The notes beneath the pieces are model-generated. The model had not been told where the DNA came from and did no database searches. It saw only the letters and a program-made list of their open reading frames with translations. 64,000 nucleotides of DNA from Aquibacillus saliphilus (GTDB lineage Bacteria > Bacillota > Bacilli > Bacillales > Amphibacillaceae): positions 62,001 to 126,000 of the forward strand of contig NZ_JAIZAP010000014.1 of assembly GCF_020404745.1 (NCBI RefSeq). The letters run 5' to 3'. Position 1 is the first letter of the stretch. Every line of letters starts with the position of its first letter. The translations under genes and the position numbers were made by a program. This document shows positions 25,978-34,685 of the stretch, piece by piece.

Positions 25978-26343
25978 TTAAGATGCACGTCGCATCCGCT
26001 TTTTATTCTTTTGTTTACTCTTTACATATTTATTGTTCACAACACAAATGGTTGCAGTAATAAGTCCAGTAATGATAGCGATTGGTATAGTGGCAAACTT
26101 AAGTAATAGAAGTGTTAAGCCTATCGATAACAGTACATACATCAATCTTCTCATTTTTGTCGAAATGCTTAGCCCAAATAAGAGGATGGTTAAAATGGAA
26201 GCTACTAGTGCTTCAGTGTAATAGAAGGCAAGTGCCGACAAAAAAGTTAGTAAACCCCAATACCAAAAAGACGCTTTTTGTAAGATTCGGTAATTGTCTT
26301 GTTTTTCCTCATGTTCATAGTCAAACTCTCTTTGTTTATCCAT
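25978..26343 (-). CDS. Membrane protein, unknown
   Basis: 121 residues from the ATG at 26343 (GAGAGG 6 nt upstream), starting MDKQREFDYEHEEKQ. Membrane segments: YWGLLTFLSALAFYYTEALVA-type pair, ILTILLFGLSISTKM, LMYVLLSIGLTLLLLKF and IPIAIITGLITATICVV. The tail is strongly basic (KYVKSKQKNKKRMRRAS). A longer reading to 26460 has no ribosome site. No family is recognised. Confidence 0.6.
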   Translation of the reverse strand: MDKQREFDYEHEEKQDNYRILQKASFWYWGLLTFLSALAFYYTEALVASILTILLFGLSISTKMRRLMYVLLSIGLTLLLLKFATIPIAIITGLITATICVVNNKYVKSKQKNKKRMRRAS

Positions 26344-26456
26344 GTTTATCCTCTCCATACTTAAGTATCTCATTATATTATAAATGAAGTTTAAGATAAA
26401 AGGGAGGATTGACTTGTTATTTACAAATAATCCCAGGGGGGAATAAAACACTAATA

Positions 26457-26537
26457 TCAAATAAGAAAATAGATAAGTCCATAGATCGTTCCACCAATTA
26501 GTAGATAAAATAAAAATATCAATAGTAACAGTTTCAT
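26457..26537 (-). CDS. 26-residue hydrophobic small protein
   Basis: MKLLLLIFLFYLL, then IGGTIYGLIYFLI-stop: a single membrane helix. The ribosome site AAAGGAG is 7 nt before the ATG at 26535-26537, which is why I believe it. It lies just upstream of and co-oriented with the 25978-26343 membrane protein. It could be a small membrane regulator or a type I toxin-like peptide; nothing decides this. Confidence 0.5.
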   Translation of the reverse strand: MKLLLLIFLFYLLIGGTIYGLIYFLI

Positions 26538-26619
26538 TGCTTTTCTCCTTTAATTACTAATTAGCTGTAGTTTGCGCATACTGACTTATAATCAAACATA
26601 AATAATGTAAAAAATACCA

Positions 26620-26777
26620 TTGCATTCTATTATTCAACCGTGCTATATTATATAAGCGATGAGCTATTTTGTGTAAGACGAAGAATTTGCTTAACAGCTA
26701 AACGTCGAATGTGGTCGACGGTTCTTTGCCACAAAACGTACATGACACTTGATTTTAAAATCAAGTGTCTTTTTCTT
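26620..26777 (+). ncRNA. Candidate small RNA with promoter and terminator
   Basis: TTGCAT (26620-26625), 18-nt spacer, TATATT (26644-26649) form a sigma-A-like promoter; about 120 bp later GACACTTGATTTT/AAAATCAAGTGTC (26744-26769) followed by TTTTTCTTT is a strong plus-strand terminator. There is no open frame with a ribosome site between them. The body holds a CGTCGA-ATGTGG-TCGACG hairpin (26703-26720). No known RNA family is recognised. Confidence 0.4.
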
Positions 26778-26795
26778 TCTTTTACATAAAATTGG

Positions 26796-27443
26796 TTACC
26801 ATGTCATGTCGAACAACCGTTGATCAATTAGATTTGTGTCAATTGGGCATGATGATGCATCCTGACCATATTGCCAGCCCCATACGTTAGCGTTACAACG
26901 TGGAGTGGATGGATTAAAGTTAGGTGCGTTTCTTTTCTTACTAATTCCTGGTTTTGGTTCAGCACTCCAGAGGACAGCTTGGTTAGCTACTTGCTGATTT
27001 TCAGTTACTGCTTGGCAGTAAGCAGCTCTAAAACCACCTTCGTCCGAATTATTATAAAAACCTGGTTTGTATCCAGTAGGGAACATTGCTTCTACATAAC
27101 CGCGAATCCAAGCAGAGTCAATCTCAAAAAAGTTTTCTACGTACGCAAATAAGATTTTACCTTCTGGAATACCTAATCTTTTAGCATGAAAAGAAGCATT
27201 TTGCGCTGTAACTCGACCTTGTCTATTACCGGTAGCACTGGTGAAATTATTGTGAATTGATAAGACTTTCGTACCGCTATTGTGAAGTAACTCGATTTCT
27301 TTTTGGGTCATTCCTTCGGCAGCACCCTCAACCGTTGTTAAATATCTACCCCAATAGTTTGGTTTTCCGTAGTTCTTTAATACACAGTCATATAGTTGTT
27401 TCGTAACCGTCGACGCAGATTTGACGCCCCATAAATAACTCAA
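26796..27443 (-). CDS. DUF1906 glycoside hydrolase-like protein (Rv2525c type)
   Basis: 215 residues. The N-terminus SYLWGVKSASTV, then YGKPNYWGRYLTT, TKVLSIHNNF, GKILFAYVENFFEI, YKPGFYNNSDE and ANVWGWQYGQ outline a TIM-barrel of the DUF1906/GH25-like group, proposed to act on cell-wall glycans. No signal peptide is present, unlike many relatives. The start is a TTG at 27443, 10 nt after AAAGGA. It stands alone. Confidence 0.75.
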   Translation of the reverse strand: MSYLWGVKSASTVTKQLYDCVLKNYGKPNYWGRYLTTVEGAAEGMTQKEIELLHNSGTKVLSIHNNFTSATGNRQGRVTAQNASFHAKRLGIPEGKILFAYVENFFEIDSAWIRGYVEAMFPTGYKPGFYNNSDEGGFRAAYCQAVTENQQVANQAVLWSAEPKPGISKKRNAPNFNPSTPRCNANVWGWQYGQDASSCPIDTNLIDQRLFDMTW

Positions 27444-27797
27444 GGTAACAAAATCCTTTCTACTATCTATAATTTAAGTCCTTATATCTATATGGAAATG
27501 GTTTATGAATGGACACTTATTAAGAAAAATCTGTACAATGGATAAAGAAGGGGAGATTAATGAGGCAATCAACTAGAAAGACTTTATGCGTCGTTATTCT
27601 GGAATGATAGCTGTTTTTACTATTTAGGGCCTTCCACGTATGCTAAATTAGACACTGCAACAGAAATCTTTACAAAAGAACATGAAGAATAGCCTCCCAA
27701 TAATTAGCTGTATGATAAAAACTGCAGTGTACATAGTAAAACTGTATGTCAGGACGCGATTATTCTTTTCATGAAAACAAAAGGAGATACATTTTTA
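27444..27797. other. Gap with degenerate short frames
   Basis: GGGGAG at 27550 precedes a short frame MRQSTRKTLCVVILE-stop, and two other frames read MRRYSGMIAVFTI-stop and GPSTYAKLDTATEIFTKEHEE-stop. Together they look like a small gene broken by stops and shifts. I cannot identify it. The promoter of the helicase gene should lie in the right half. Confidence 0.3.
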
Positions 27798-29723
27798 ATG
27801 GCAAAGTCACTTCCATTTACAATTTCTAAAACAGAAAATTTCTTTAATCGCCTTGGTGATTATGTTGGAGATGTATTCTACGATATTTTACCAGAGCAAG
27901 GCTACGAGCTTCGTGATGAACAAATTTACATGGCATTTCAGATTGAACAGGCCTTTAAAAATAAATCGACAATATTTGCTGAGGCTGGTGTGGGAACTGG
28001 TAAGACATTTGTCTATCTACTATATGCCATCTGTTATGCTCGTTACAAAAGAAAACCAGCAATTATCTCATGTGCAGATGAAACTTTAATCGAGCAACTT
28101 GTCAAAGAAGGCGGCGATATCGAAAAGCTTGAAAAGGCTCTTGGTATTACGATTGATGTTCGATTGGCAAAAGCGCGTGAACAATATGTTTGTATTAAGA
28201 AATTAGATCCATTAGCAGATAAAACAGACGATGAAGATATTCTTCGTGTACACGATCAAATTCCTGATTTTGTTTTTGAACAAGGTTCTTCGATGCAATC
28301 GTTTGAACGATATGGTGATCGTAAGGAATATCCATGGGTACCAAATGATAAGTGGGAAAAGGTTGCATGGGATCCGCTTCAACAATGCTCTACTTGTGAA
28401 TGGCGTCATCGAAGTGGTCAAACGTTAAATCGTGAGTATTACCGTCATGCAACAGACTTAATCATTTGTTCACATGACTTTTATATGGAACACGTATGGA
28501 CAAAGGATTCCCGTAAACGTGAGGGGCAAATGCCATTATTACCAGAGGCAAGCAGTGTCGTCTTTGATGAAGGGCATCTGTTGGAATTCGCTGCACAAAA
28601 AGCACTAACGTATCGATTTCATTCAGAAACACTATCTAGTGTCCTGACAGGATATATGAGCCAAGATGTGCGCGAAGAATCATTATATTTAATTGAAGAC
28701 ATATTAATGCTTCATGATGAGTGGTTTGATCTCTTGACAGAAACAGCAACATTAGTAGAAGGTTCGAATCGAAGAGAAGTACCGCGGTCAAAACAGATGA
28801 TGGAACTTGCAACTAAAATGAATGAAAAAGTTCAATTACTTTTGGAACAGCTTGTATTTGATTCTGAACTGTTTACCATTGATGATTATCACGTCAAAAT
28901 AATTGAAGAATACTTGGAATTCTTTTCTTATGGACTCGGCATTTTGTTAAAAGGAGATCAGGGCATTTTTTGGCTTGAGGAAAATGAATCTCAGACATCA
29001 TTTGTAATCATGCCAAGGCTAGTCGAAGATGTTCTAAGAGAACAAGTTTTTTCACAAGCGACACCGTTTGTTTTTTCATCAGCAACATTAGCACAAGGAG
29101 GAGATTTTAGCTATATTGCTGGAAGTTTGGGTATTAATAGATATGATTCATTCGCAGTTCAATCTCCATTTGATTATCAAAAACAAATGCAAGGCATTGG
29201 ACATGTTCAGTTAAATGAAGAAGAGAAGTGGCAGCAAATAACTGAAGACTTAAATAGGCACGGCGGGAAATCACTAGTACTGTTTTCATCGAAGCAAGAG
29301 ATGGATCGATTTCGAAATTGGTCAGGTCAAAACTTGTGGGACTTTACAATGATTTATGAAGGCGACCGAGAAATAAGTGAGTCAATTAAAAATTTCCAGC
29401 TAAACCAATCTTCTGTTCTATGTTCTTATAATTTATGGGAAGGACTAGATGTACCTGGTGAAGCATTGTCACAAGTGATTATTTCTTCGTTACCTTTTCC
29501 GCCACAAGACCCTGTCTTTCAAGCAAAACGAAACCATGCAAAAAATCCTGTTGATGAAGTTGATACTCCTTATATGATACTTCGTCTTAGACAAGGTATT
29601 GGTCGTCTAATTCGAACTAGTTCGGATAAGGGTATAATTCATATTTGGTTGGATGAAAGCCAAAAGCATTTGTATAATAAAGAGATTGAACAGATTTTAC
29701 CAGTCGATTTGAATTGGATTTAG
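27798..29723 (+). CDS. DinG/XPD-like DNA helicase
   Basis: A 641-residue superfamily 2 helicase. Walker A is FAEAGVGTGKTFVYL, the DEAH box reads SVVFDEGHLLEFAAQ (DEGH), the C-terminal half has FVFSSATLAQ and the arginine-finger motif RLRQGIGRLIRTSSD. Four Cys (in EQYVCIKK, QQCSTCEW, LIICSHDF) between motifs Ia and II fit the iron-sulfur cluster of the XPD/DinG group. By memory B. subtilis YpvA is the nearest relative. A role in DNA repair or removal of DNA/RNA structures is inferred. The start at 27798 is 11 nt after AGGAG; ATG 27771 is the alternative. Confidence 0.85.
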   Translation: MAKSLPFTISKTENFFNRLGDYVGDVFYDILPEQGYELRDEQIYMAFQIEQAFKNKSTIFAEAGVGTGKTFVYLLYAICYARYKRKPAIISCADETLIEQLVKEGGDIEKLEKALGITIDVRLAKAREQYVCIKKLDPLADKTDDEDILRVHDQIPDFVFEQGSSMQSFERYGDRKEYPWVPNDKWEKVAWDPLQQCSTCEWRHRSGQTLNREYYRHATDLIICSHDFYMEHVWTKDSRKREGQMPLLPEASSVVFDEGHLLEFAAQKALTYRFHSETLSSVLTGYMSQDVREESLYLIEDILMLHDEWFDLLTETATLVEGSNRREVPRSKQMMELATKMNEKVQLLLEQLVFDSELFTIDDYHVKIIEEYLEFFSYGLGILLKGDQGIFWLEENESQTSFVIMPRLVEDVLREQVFSQATPFVFSSATLAQGGDFSYIAGSLGINRYDSFAVQSPFDYQKQMQGIGHVQLNEEEKWQQITEDLNRHGGKSLVLFSSKQEMDRFRNWSGQNLWDFTMIYEGDREISESIKNFQLNQSSVLCSYNLWEGLDVPGEALSQVIISSLPFPPQDPVFQAKRNHAKNPVDEVDTPYMILRLRQGIGRLIRTSSDKGIIHIWLDESQKHLYNKEIEQILPVDLNWI

Positions 29724-29870
29724 ACTTCTTAATTATCCACTGATTGCATGTCTTGATCGATTACGTTTATTCACGTTAAATCGTTTTAATCACTCCCAAT
29801 TTATAACGGGCATTCTTTTAAATTTACAGGACAAATTATAAAGGATTGATAATTAGGGGGTGAAAAAAAC

Positions 29871-30050
29871 ATGGCAAATCAACAACGTGGAAGAATGATG
29901 CCAATCGTAGCATCAGTTGGCATCGGTGCAGCTGCGTACTATAGCATGACAAGAGGTAAGGGTGTTGGAAATATGGCCCAACAATTTATGCCAGGTATGT
30001 CTGGAATGGGCGGACAAGGTCAAGGACAACAACAAAACCAACAAAAATAA
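29871..30050 (+). CDS. 59-residue small protein with Gln-rich tail
   Basis: Starts MANQQRGRMMPIVASVGIGA, has a short hydrophobic segment (IVASVGIGAAAYYSM), then a Gly/Met/Gln-rich tail (GMSGMGGQGQGQQQNQQK). GGGGGTG is 8 nt before the ATG and a good terminator follows, so it is a real gene. Similar short proteins occur in Bacillaceae near sporulation and cell-wall genes; I cannot assign a function. Confidence 0.7.
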   Translation: MANQQRGRMMPIVASVGIGAAAYYSMTRGKGVGNMAQQFMPGMSGMGGQGQGQQQNQQK

Positions 30051-30076
30051 TACAGTAACTTTAACTTTTTATAAGG

Positions 30077-30102
30077 AGCAGACTTTTCGGAGTCTGCTTT
30101 TA
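30077..30102 (+). terminator. Terminator of the 59-residue gene
   Basis: AGCAGACT / AGTCTGCT stem followed by TTTTA. The gap from here to 30472 shows only a TATAAT-like -10 at about 30432 and no supported gene. Confidence 0.8.
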
Positions 30103-30472
30103 CATATTCACTTTATTGGTCCCTAGAAATTCTTTTGTTAATCTATTGGCCAAACATTACAATTAGTTTAAGCACACATCAATTTAGCTCTCTACAACAG
30201 TTGGTCCTTTCACAGGACGAACGGTAAATTGGTTTGGAATTTATTCATTTAGTTGAAAGTATTATGAACGATTTCGATGGAAGAACTTCCAAAAGTATTA
30301 TTAAAGGTAAGGTACGTAATTGGAACAATCAAATCGTCAAAATATAATAAATGTAGAGTGAAATCAAAGCCAATCTAACTTTAACTAACTTAGATTGTAT
30401 CCATTAATAGAAATCGGTTTATTGTTTTGATATAATAAATTTTAGATTACCGATAAGAAGGAGTTTACATTC

Positions 30473-31522
30473 ATGTCAAATAATAGTAAATATATGGGTT
30501 ATGTTGGTACATACACGAAAGTTGAAAGTAAAGGGGTATATTCATTTACGCTGGATGCAGAAAAAGGTGAAATCAATGATGTAAAGCTTGCTGCTGAACT
30601 AGACAATCCTACCTATGTTACAGTTAGTGACAATAACAGCAATTTGTATGCTGTCGCTAAAGAAGGCGAACTTGGAGGAGTTACTGCTTTTTCGGTAGGT
30701 CAATCAGGAGAACTGACCAAATTAAACAGTCAAGCATCTGCTGGCTCGCCACCATGCCATCTGAGTGTTAGTAGTGACAATAGTAATGTCGTTACAGCTA
30801 ATTACCATACAACAAAAATTGAATCTTATTTAACAAATGAAGATGGATCAATAAATCCTGCTACTTCTGTTGTTGAGCATGAAGGAACTGGACCTCATGA
30901 TAGACAAGATAAGCCACATTTACATTTTGCTGGATATACACCAGACGAGAAATATGTAATTGCTATTGATTTGGGAAGTGATCGAATTATTACGTATGCA
31001 GTTGATAATGGCGCTTTAACAGAAGCTGAAACGTTTATGACAGAACCTGGAAGTGGCCCGAGACATATCGTGTTTCACCCAAACGGAAAGTACGCTTACG
31101 TAATGACTGAACTAAGTTCAGAAGTAGTTGTGTTAAATTACCATGCAGATGGAAGTTTTTCTGAGCTACCTTCAATTTCAACGATTCCTGAGGATTTTAA
31201 TGAAACAAATGATGGAAGTGCCATTCATATTACTTCTGATGGGAAATTTGTTTATGCTGGTAATCGAGGCCATAATAGCATTGCTGTTTTTAGTGTCGAC
31301 CAAAGTACCGGAGAACTTAGCTTTGTTGAAAGGACATCCACTGAAGGAGATTGGCCGAGAGATTTTGTTTTAGATCCATCAGAAAAATTTATTGTCGCTT
31401 CGAATCAAAAATCGAATACACTTGTATTATTTGGAAGAGATGAATCTACAGGTAAATTAAACCTACTACAGTCTGGCATAAAAGTACCTGAACCGGTATG
31501 TGTGAAATTCTTGAACTTTTAG
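30473..31522 (+). CDS. pgl: Lactonase-family 6-phosphogluconolactonase
   Basis: A 349-residue seven-bladed propeller of the YbhE/YkgB type that hydrolyses 6-phosphogluconolactone in the pentose phosphate pathway. It opens with YMGYVGTYTKVESKGVY and shows the repeated blade pattern (NPTYVTVSDNNSNLYAV, GPRHIVFHPNGKYAYV, FVYAGNRGHNSIAVF, WPRDFVLDPSEKFIV), typical of this family. It is cytoplasmic. AAGGAG is 9 nt before the ATG. It is a single gene with its own terminator. Confidence 0.9.
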   Translation: MSNNSKYMGYVGTYTKVESKGVYSFTLDAEKGEINDVKLAAELDNPTYVTVSDNNSNLYAVAKEGELGGVTAFSVGQSGELTKLNSQASAGSPPCHLSVSSDNSNVVTANYHTTKIESYLTNEDGSINPATSVVEHEGTGPHDRQDKPHLHFAGYTPDEKYVIAIDLGSDRIITYAVDNGALTEAETFMTEPGSGPRHIVFHPNGKYAYVMTELSSEVVVLNYHADGSFSELPSISTIPEDFNETNDGSAIHITSDGKFVYAGNRGHNSIAVFSVDQSTGELSFVERTSTEGDWPRDFVLDPSEKFIVASNQKSNTLVLFGRDESTGKLNLLQSGIKVPEPVCVKFLNF

Positions 31523-31535
31523 CACATCCTGAAAT

Positions 31536-31604
31536 ATATCCCCTTTTTGTTTTGCGCATAAGGATAAATCTTATGTTATAAATCTAAAGGGGATATTTTT
31601 ATTT
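31536..31604 (+). terminator. Terminator of the lactonase gene
   Basis: ATATCCCC...TTT and AAAGGGGATAT arms with a long AT-rich loop, followed by TTTTTATTTT. Confidence 0.65.
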
Positions 31605-31624
31605 TAAATAAAGCGTAACAATCA

Positions 31625-32107
31625 TCAAGGTGCATCAATTAGATATTCTCTGGGGGTGCCATAAAATAACAGGTTATCAAATTGAGGGTAGATGGATTGA
31701 AATGATATATAGATAGGTGAGTCTAAAAGTGTCCTATAATTCATATAAAACTGTCTGTCACCATTGATAATTGCTTTTAGTGCAAGCTCCATTTCTCTTT
31801 GGAAAGTAATATATCTTATTTTTGAAGTTTTTATATCAAACTCTCCACTGCTAACGTAAACTTGACAAAATAATGTATACTCTTCATTGCTTTTTTTTCT
31901 CCAAATCCCAATTACTTCATCCCTCATTTTAAGATTTATCTTGGCATTGTTATATTGATAGCCAATACTTAAAAATAATTGTCCTGTATTATCTGAATGA
32001 GTTAATGTGTACTTCCTCTCATCAGTTGGATGTAATTCATTTGCTGGTGAAATAAATTGAACAGATAATTTTTCAGGGTTAAATTCAGACAACTTAATCA
32101 TCTCCAT
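31625..32107 (-). CDS. Staygreen family protein
   Basis: 160 residues. NPEKLSVQFISPANELHPTDERKYTLTHSD is seen in parts as FNPEKLSVQF and RKYTLTHSDNTGQLFLSIG, followed by MRDEVIGIW, LFCQVYVSSGEFD, REMELALKAIINGDRQF and FQSIYPQFDNLLFYGTP. This is the Staygreen domain, known in plants as the magnesium dechelatase of chlorophyll breakdown and common in Bacillaceae, where its role is unclear (a metal or tetrapyrrole role is a guess). No signal peptide. The start is uncertain by two codons because no clear ribosome site is visible. Confidence 0.8.
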   Translation of the reverse strand: MEMIKLSEFNPEKLSVQFISPANELHPTDERKYTLTHSDNTGQLFLSIGYQYNNAKINLKMRDEVIGIWRKKSNEEYTLFCQVYVSSGEFDIKTSKIRYITFQREMELALKAIINGDRQFYMNYRTLLDSPIYISFQSIYPQFDNLLFYGTPREYLIDAP

Positions 32108-32152
32108 AAAAGTAGTTATAGTAAACTATGATTTAGATTTTATTAAGTGAAG

Positions 32153-32332
32153 ATGAATTTGTACCTATTTATTTATATCGTCGTTGCACTAATGATTGGT
32201 TTATCTTTTCAGGAAGGTAATCAGCATTTAAACATTGTTATAATCTCGCTACTTTCTGCTCGGAAGAAAGGTGACAATTTATTCCTTGATTTTGTGGGAA
32301 TGACGATTGGAGTGATATTCTTTTTTTTGTAG
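32153..32332 (+). CDS. Short hydrophobic frame, doubtful
   Basis: About 59 codons starting MNLYLFIYIVVALMIGLSF, with a second hydrophobic end (FVGMTIGVIFFFL) just before TAG. The ribosome site is poor. The same frame stays open after the TAG to 32506, so this may be the first half of a broken gene. Confidence 0.3.
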   Translation: MNLYLFIYIVVALMIGLSFQEGNQHLNIVIISLLSARKKGDNLFLDFVGMTIGVIFFFL

Positions 32333-32506
32333 AGCCTCCTATATATTGTATTTTTGATCTTTGCTCGTTCTATTATTAGTGATTACACAAAGTCTGAAGT
32401 AGCGTCACTTATTCAAGACAACTTGTTAGAGATGATTATTTCGGACAATGGGATGGGGAAGAGGTTATCGAAATATCCCAAAACGAAAAAAGCAAGAAGC
32501 GGTTAA
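32333..32506 (+). pseudogene. Continuation of a broken frame, unidentified
   Basis: Directly after the TAG at 32330-32332 the same frame reads SLLYIVFLIFARSIISDYTK, then SEVASLIQDNLLEMIISDNG, MGKRLSKYPKTKKARSG-stop. DNLLEMIISDNGMG is faintly like the D-x-G-x-G region of GHKL ATPases, but this is too little to call. The gap from 32507 to 32791 shows further decayed frames and no gene. Confidence 0.3.
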
Positions 32507-32791
32507 TCTTGCAGAAGAATAAAGAACAAAAGTTGAAAAACATCAATTTAACAACATTGATTACGTTACTTCAAGTTTGGTGTAGTAATTTCACAAGAAA
32601 ATGATTCAACAGAAACATTGTTAAATAGAGTTTATGAGTTATGATATAAGGCAAAACTAAAAGGAAGAAATCAAGTTCGGTTTTAAACAGAATCTTAGTG
32701 AAAATACAGAATAAATTAAAACTTTAGCTTACGCAAATTTATTTTTATTTTAGTGTCACAAGTAGAAATTCTTTCGGCTCTTTTCCTTAGG

Positions 32792-33040
32792 CTACCATTT
32801 CGCGCCTGTTGGAAAAGGGCATTTTTTATATGCTAGCTTTGCTCTAAACTTTACAAAGCAACCACAATGACTACATGTTGTGTTGTATAATAACGAGGGA
32901 CAACTCCTACATAACTCCAATCTCTCTTTATATAATACATCGTTAGCTAAATCTTCCTCAAATTGTAATTGTTCTTCTACAAGAGTATCAATTTCTTCTT
33001 CTGAGACAATTACTGAAGTCGAACAACCTTTACAAGTCAT
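32792..33040 (-). CDS. Small Cys-rich putative zinc protein (DUF6171-like)
   Basis: 82 residues with seven Cys: MTCKGC at the N-terminus, LCRSCPSLL, TTCSHCGCFV and KKCPFPTGAKW. An acidic helix (SEEEIDTLVEEQLQFEEDL) lies between. The C-terminal CxxC-(x)n-CxxC-like pattern with CPxPxGAKW matches what I remember as the DUF6171 family of Firmicutes. Probably a zinc-binding cytoplasmic protein; function unknown. AAAGGGG lies about 8 nt before the ATG. Confidence 0.65.
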   Translation of the reverse strand: MTCKGCSTSVIVSEEEIDTLVEEQLQFEEDLANDVLYKERLELCRSCPSLLYNTTCSHCGCFVKFRAKLAYKKCPFPTGAKW

Positions 33041-33206
33041 GCTTAGATCCCCTTTTAAAAATATTTTTAACTAAATTATAACACTTATACCATATTCAGT
33101 TAGTTATTAGTTTTGACCGATTAAATCATACTAAATAGAATAAACAAAATCTTTATAGGAAGACTAATTGTAAATTTAAGGGGAAAATTTTATTAGGGGA
33201 CTATAA

Positions 33207-33995
33207 ATGAACAACTACATAAATGATAACACAGCAAGACGTTACACCGCGCATGTCAGTATTCTCGGTACAACACAGATTCATTTAAGGAATCCTTATA
33301 TTGTTGGTTGGTGGAGTGCTGCTTTTCCTGGGTTTGGTCATTTACTTTTATCTAAATATATTCGAGGATTTGTACTATTTATTTGGGAAGTGATTGTAAA
33401 TGTTAATGCTAATGTTAATATGGCAATGGTTTATTCGTTTCAAGGAGAAATTGATTTGGCTAAAGATGTATTAGATACGAGGTGGTTATTAATTTATATA
33501 CCAGTATATCTCTTTGGAATTTGGGATAGTTATAGAACTACGGTAGATTTGAATAAAATTTACCTTTTAGCTGAACACGAACAACATCGTTTTAATTCCT
33601 TTAGTATGGGTGCGTTAGAAATAAATTATCTTGATAAAAGAAATCCTTTAATGGCTGTTATGTGGTCGGCATTCGTTCCGGGCCTAGGACAGCTTTATAT
33701 ACATAGAATTGTTACTGCATTTTTTGTGATTATTTGGTCAGTAATTTTCTTTTATTTTTCTCATGCTCTTGAAGCCATTGCGCTTCTATTTCTAGGAGAG
33801 ATACAGGAAGCCACATCCGTATTAAAAGCTCAATGGCTGTTATTTCTACCGTCTTCCTATGGTTTTGCGGTTTTTGACTCTTATATGAACACTGTTGAAA
33901 ACAATAAGCTTTATGAAAAAGAACAGAATGATTACTTGGTAAAAAACTATCAGTCCCCTGACTTTAGAATAGATACTAAACAAGAATTGAAGTGA
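33207..33995 (+). CDS. Internally duplicated membrane protein
   Basis: 262 residues made of two homologous halves. Half 1 (about 28-120) runs RNPYIVGWWSAAFPGFGHLL ... ARDVLDTRWLLIYIPVYL-like ... IWDSYRTTVDLNKIY; half 2 (about 150-240) runs RNPLMAVMWSAFVPGLGQLY ... TSVLKAQWLLFLPSSYGF ... VFDSYMNTVENNKLY. Each half has two or three membrane helices around a P-G-(F/L)-G-(H/Q)-L motif that recalls TM2-type domains. GGGG is 9 nt before the ATG. The next gene begins 4 bp after its stop, so the two form an operon. Function unknown. Confidence 0.7.
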   Translation: MNNYINDNTARRYTAHVSILGTTQIHLRNPYIVGWWSAAFPGFGHLLLSKYIRGFVLFIWEVIVNVNANVNMAMVYSFQGEIDLAKDVLDTRWLLIYIPVYLFGIWDSYRTTVDLNKIYLLAEHEQHRFNSFSMGALEINYLDKRNPLMAVMWSAFVPGLGQLYIHRIVTAFFVIIWSVIFFYFSHALEAIALLFLGEIQEATSVLKAQWLLFLPSSYGFAVFDSYMNTVENNKLYEKEQNDYLVKNYQSPDFRIDTKQELK

Positions 33996-33999
33996 TACT

Positions 34000-34458
34000 A
34001 TGCATCTTTTTTCGACATTTGAAAATAATGCTTTTTTAGAGATTGCTCTTTCTGTGCTAGAAAAAGAGGGAATTACTAAAGAAAAAATATTTGCAATTCC
34101 ATTAGATAATCGCGCGGAAGAACGTAGAGTTTTTGATAGCCTTCATCGATCCGATGGAACATCACTTATAGATATAGGGATGGCACTTGCAACAGCATTT
34201 GCTGTAATTGGAGCTAGTATCGGTTTTAAGTTGGCATGGGGACCCATATACTGGGGGTTAATTGGTGCGTTTATTGGGTTTGTCGTAGGATTTTCTATTC
34301 GACTTTTCGCCGAATTAGTTCTCAAAAAGAAAAAGAGAAGATTAAGAGGTAGACATTCAGAAGTAATTTTAATTGTTGATTGTGAGGAATTACAAATAGA
34401 GCTAGTGGAAACAATTCTCTGGGAGCATTTTGCATTAGGTGTTGCGAAAGTGAAATGA
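34000..34458 (+). CDS. Membrane protein, operon partner of the duplicated protein
   Basis: 152 residues. A soluble N-terminal part (FENNAFLEIALSVLEKEGITKEKIFAIPL) is followed by two membrane helices (IGMALATAFAVIGASIGFKLAW and YWGLIGAFIGFVVGFSIRLFAE) rich in Gly and Ala, a basic stretch (KKKKRRLRGRH), and a C-terminal domain with SEVILIVDCEELQIELVETI. The N- and C-terminal parts look like an alpha/beta domain split by the helices, as in general-stress proteins of the 17M type. It starts 4 bp after the previous stop with GAAGTGA as ribosome site. Confidence 0.6.
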   Translation: MHLFSTFENNAFLEIALSVLEKEGITKEKIFAIPLDNRAEERRVFDSLHRSDGTSLIDIGMALATAFAVIGASIGFKLAWGPIYWGLIGAFIGFVVGFSIRLFAELVLKKKKRRLRGRHSEVILIVDCEELQIELVETILWEHFALGVAKVK

Positions 34459-34585
34459 ACATGAGAAGCATATTAATTAGGCGTGAAAATAATTTAAGTA
34501 TGCAGGAGAGCATTTAAGAGCCAAACAAAAAATATGTACTTTCACAATAAGTAGTGAATAAAATGTGAAACATTAAACAAACTAC

Positions 34586-34627
34586 TTTACATTTTCTGTC
34601 TATGTTATATAATACCCCTATAGGTAT
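34586..34627 (+). promoter_or_regulatory. Promoter with CsoR/CstR-like operator for the cdr fusion gene
   Basis: TTTACA (34586-34591), 16-nt spacer, TATAAT (34608-34613). The palindrome ATACCCCTATAGGTAT (34612-34627) overlaps the -10 box and start site. Runs of ATACCC with a central spacer are typical of operators of CsoR-family repressors, including the persulfide sensor CstR, fitting the sulfur role of the gene. Confidence 0.6.
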
Positions 34628-34685
34628 AAAAATGTTTCTTAAACACCTATATAAAAGAGACATACAATATTATGGAGGGGTAAAC

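Noticed and set aside
30103-30472. A 33-codon frame ending at about 30347
   Set aside because: It lacks a ribosome site and an acceptable start codon context and shows no recognisable motif.
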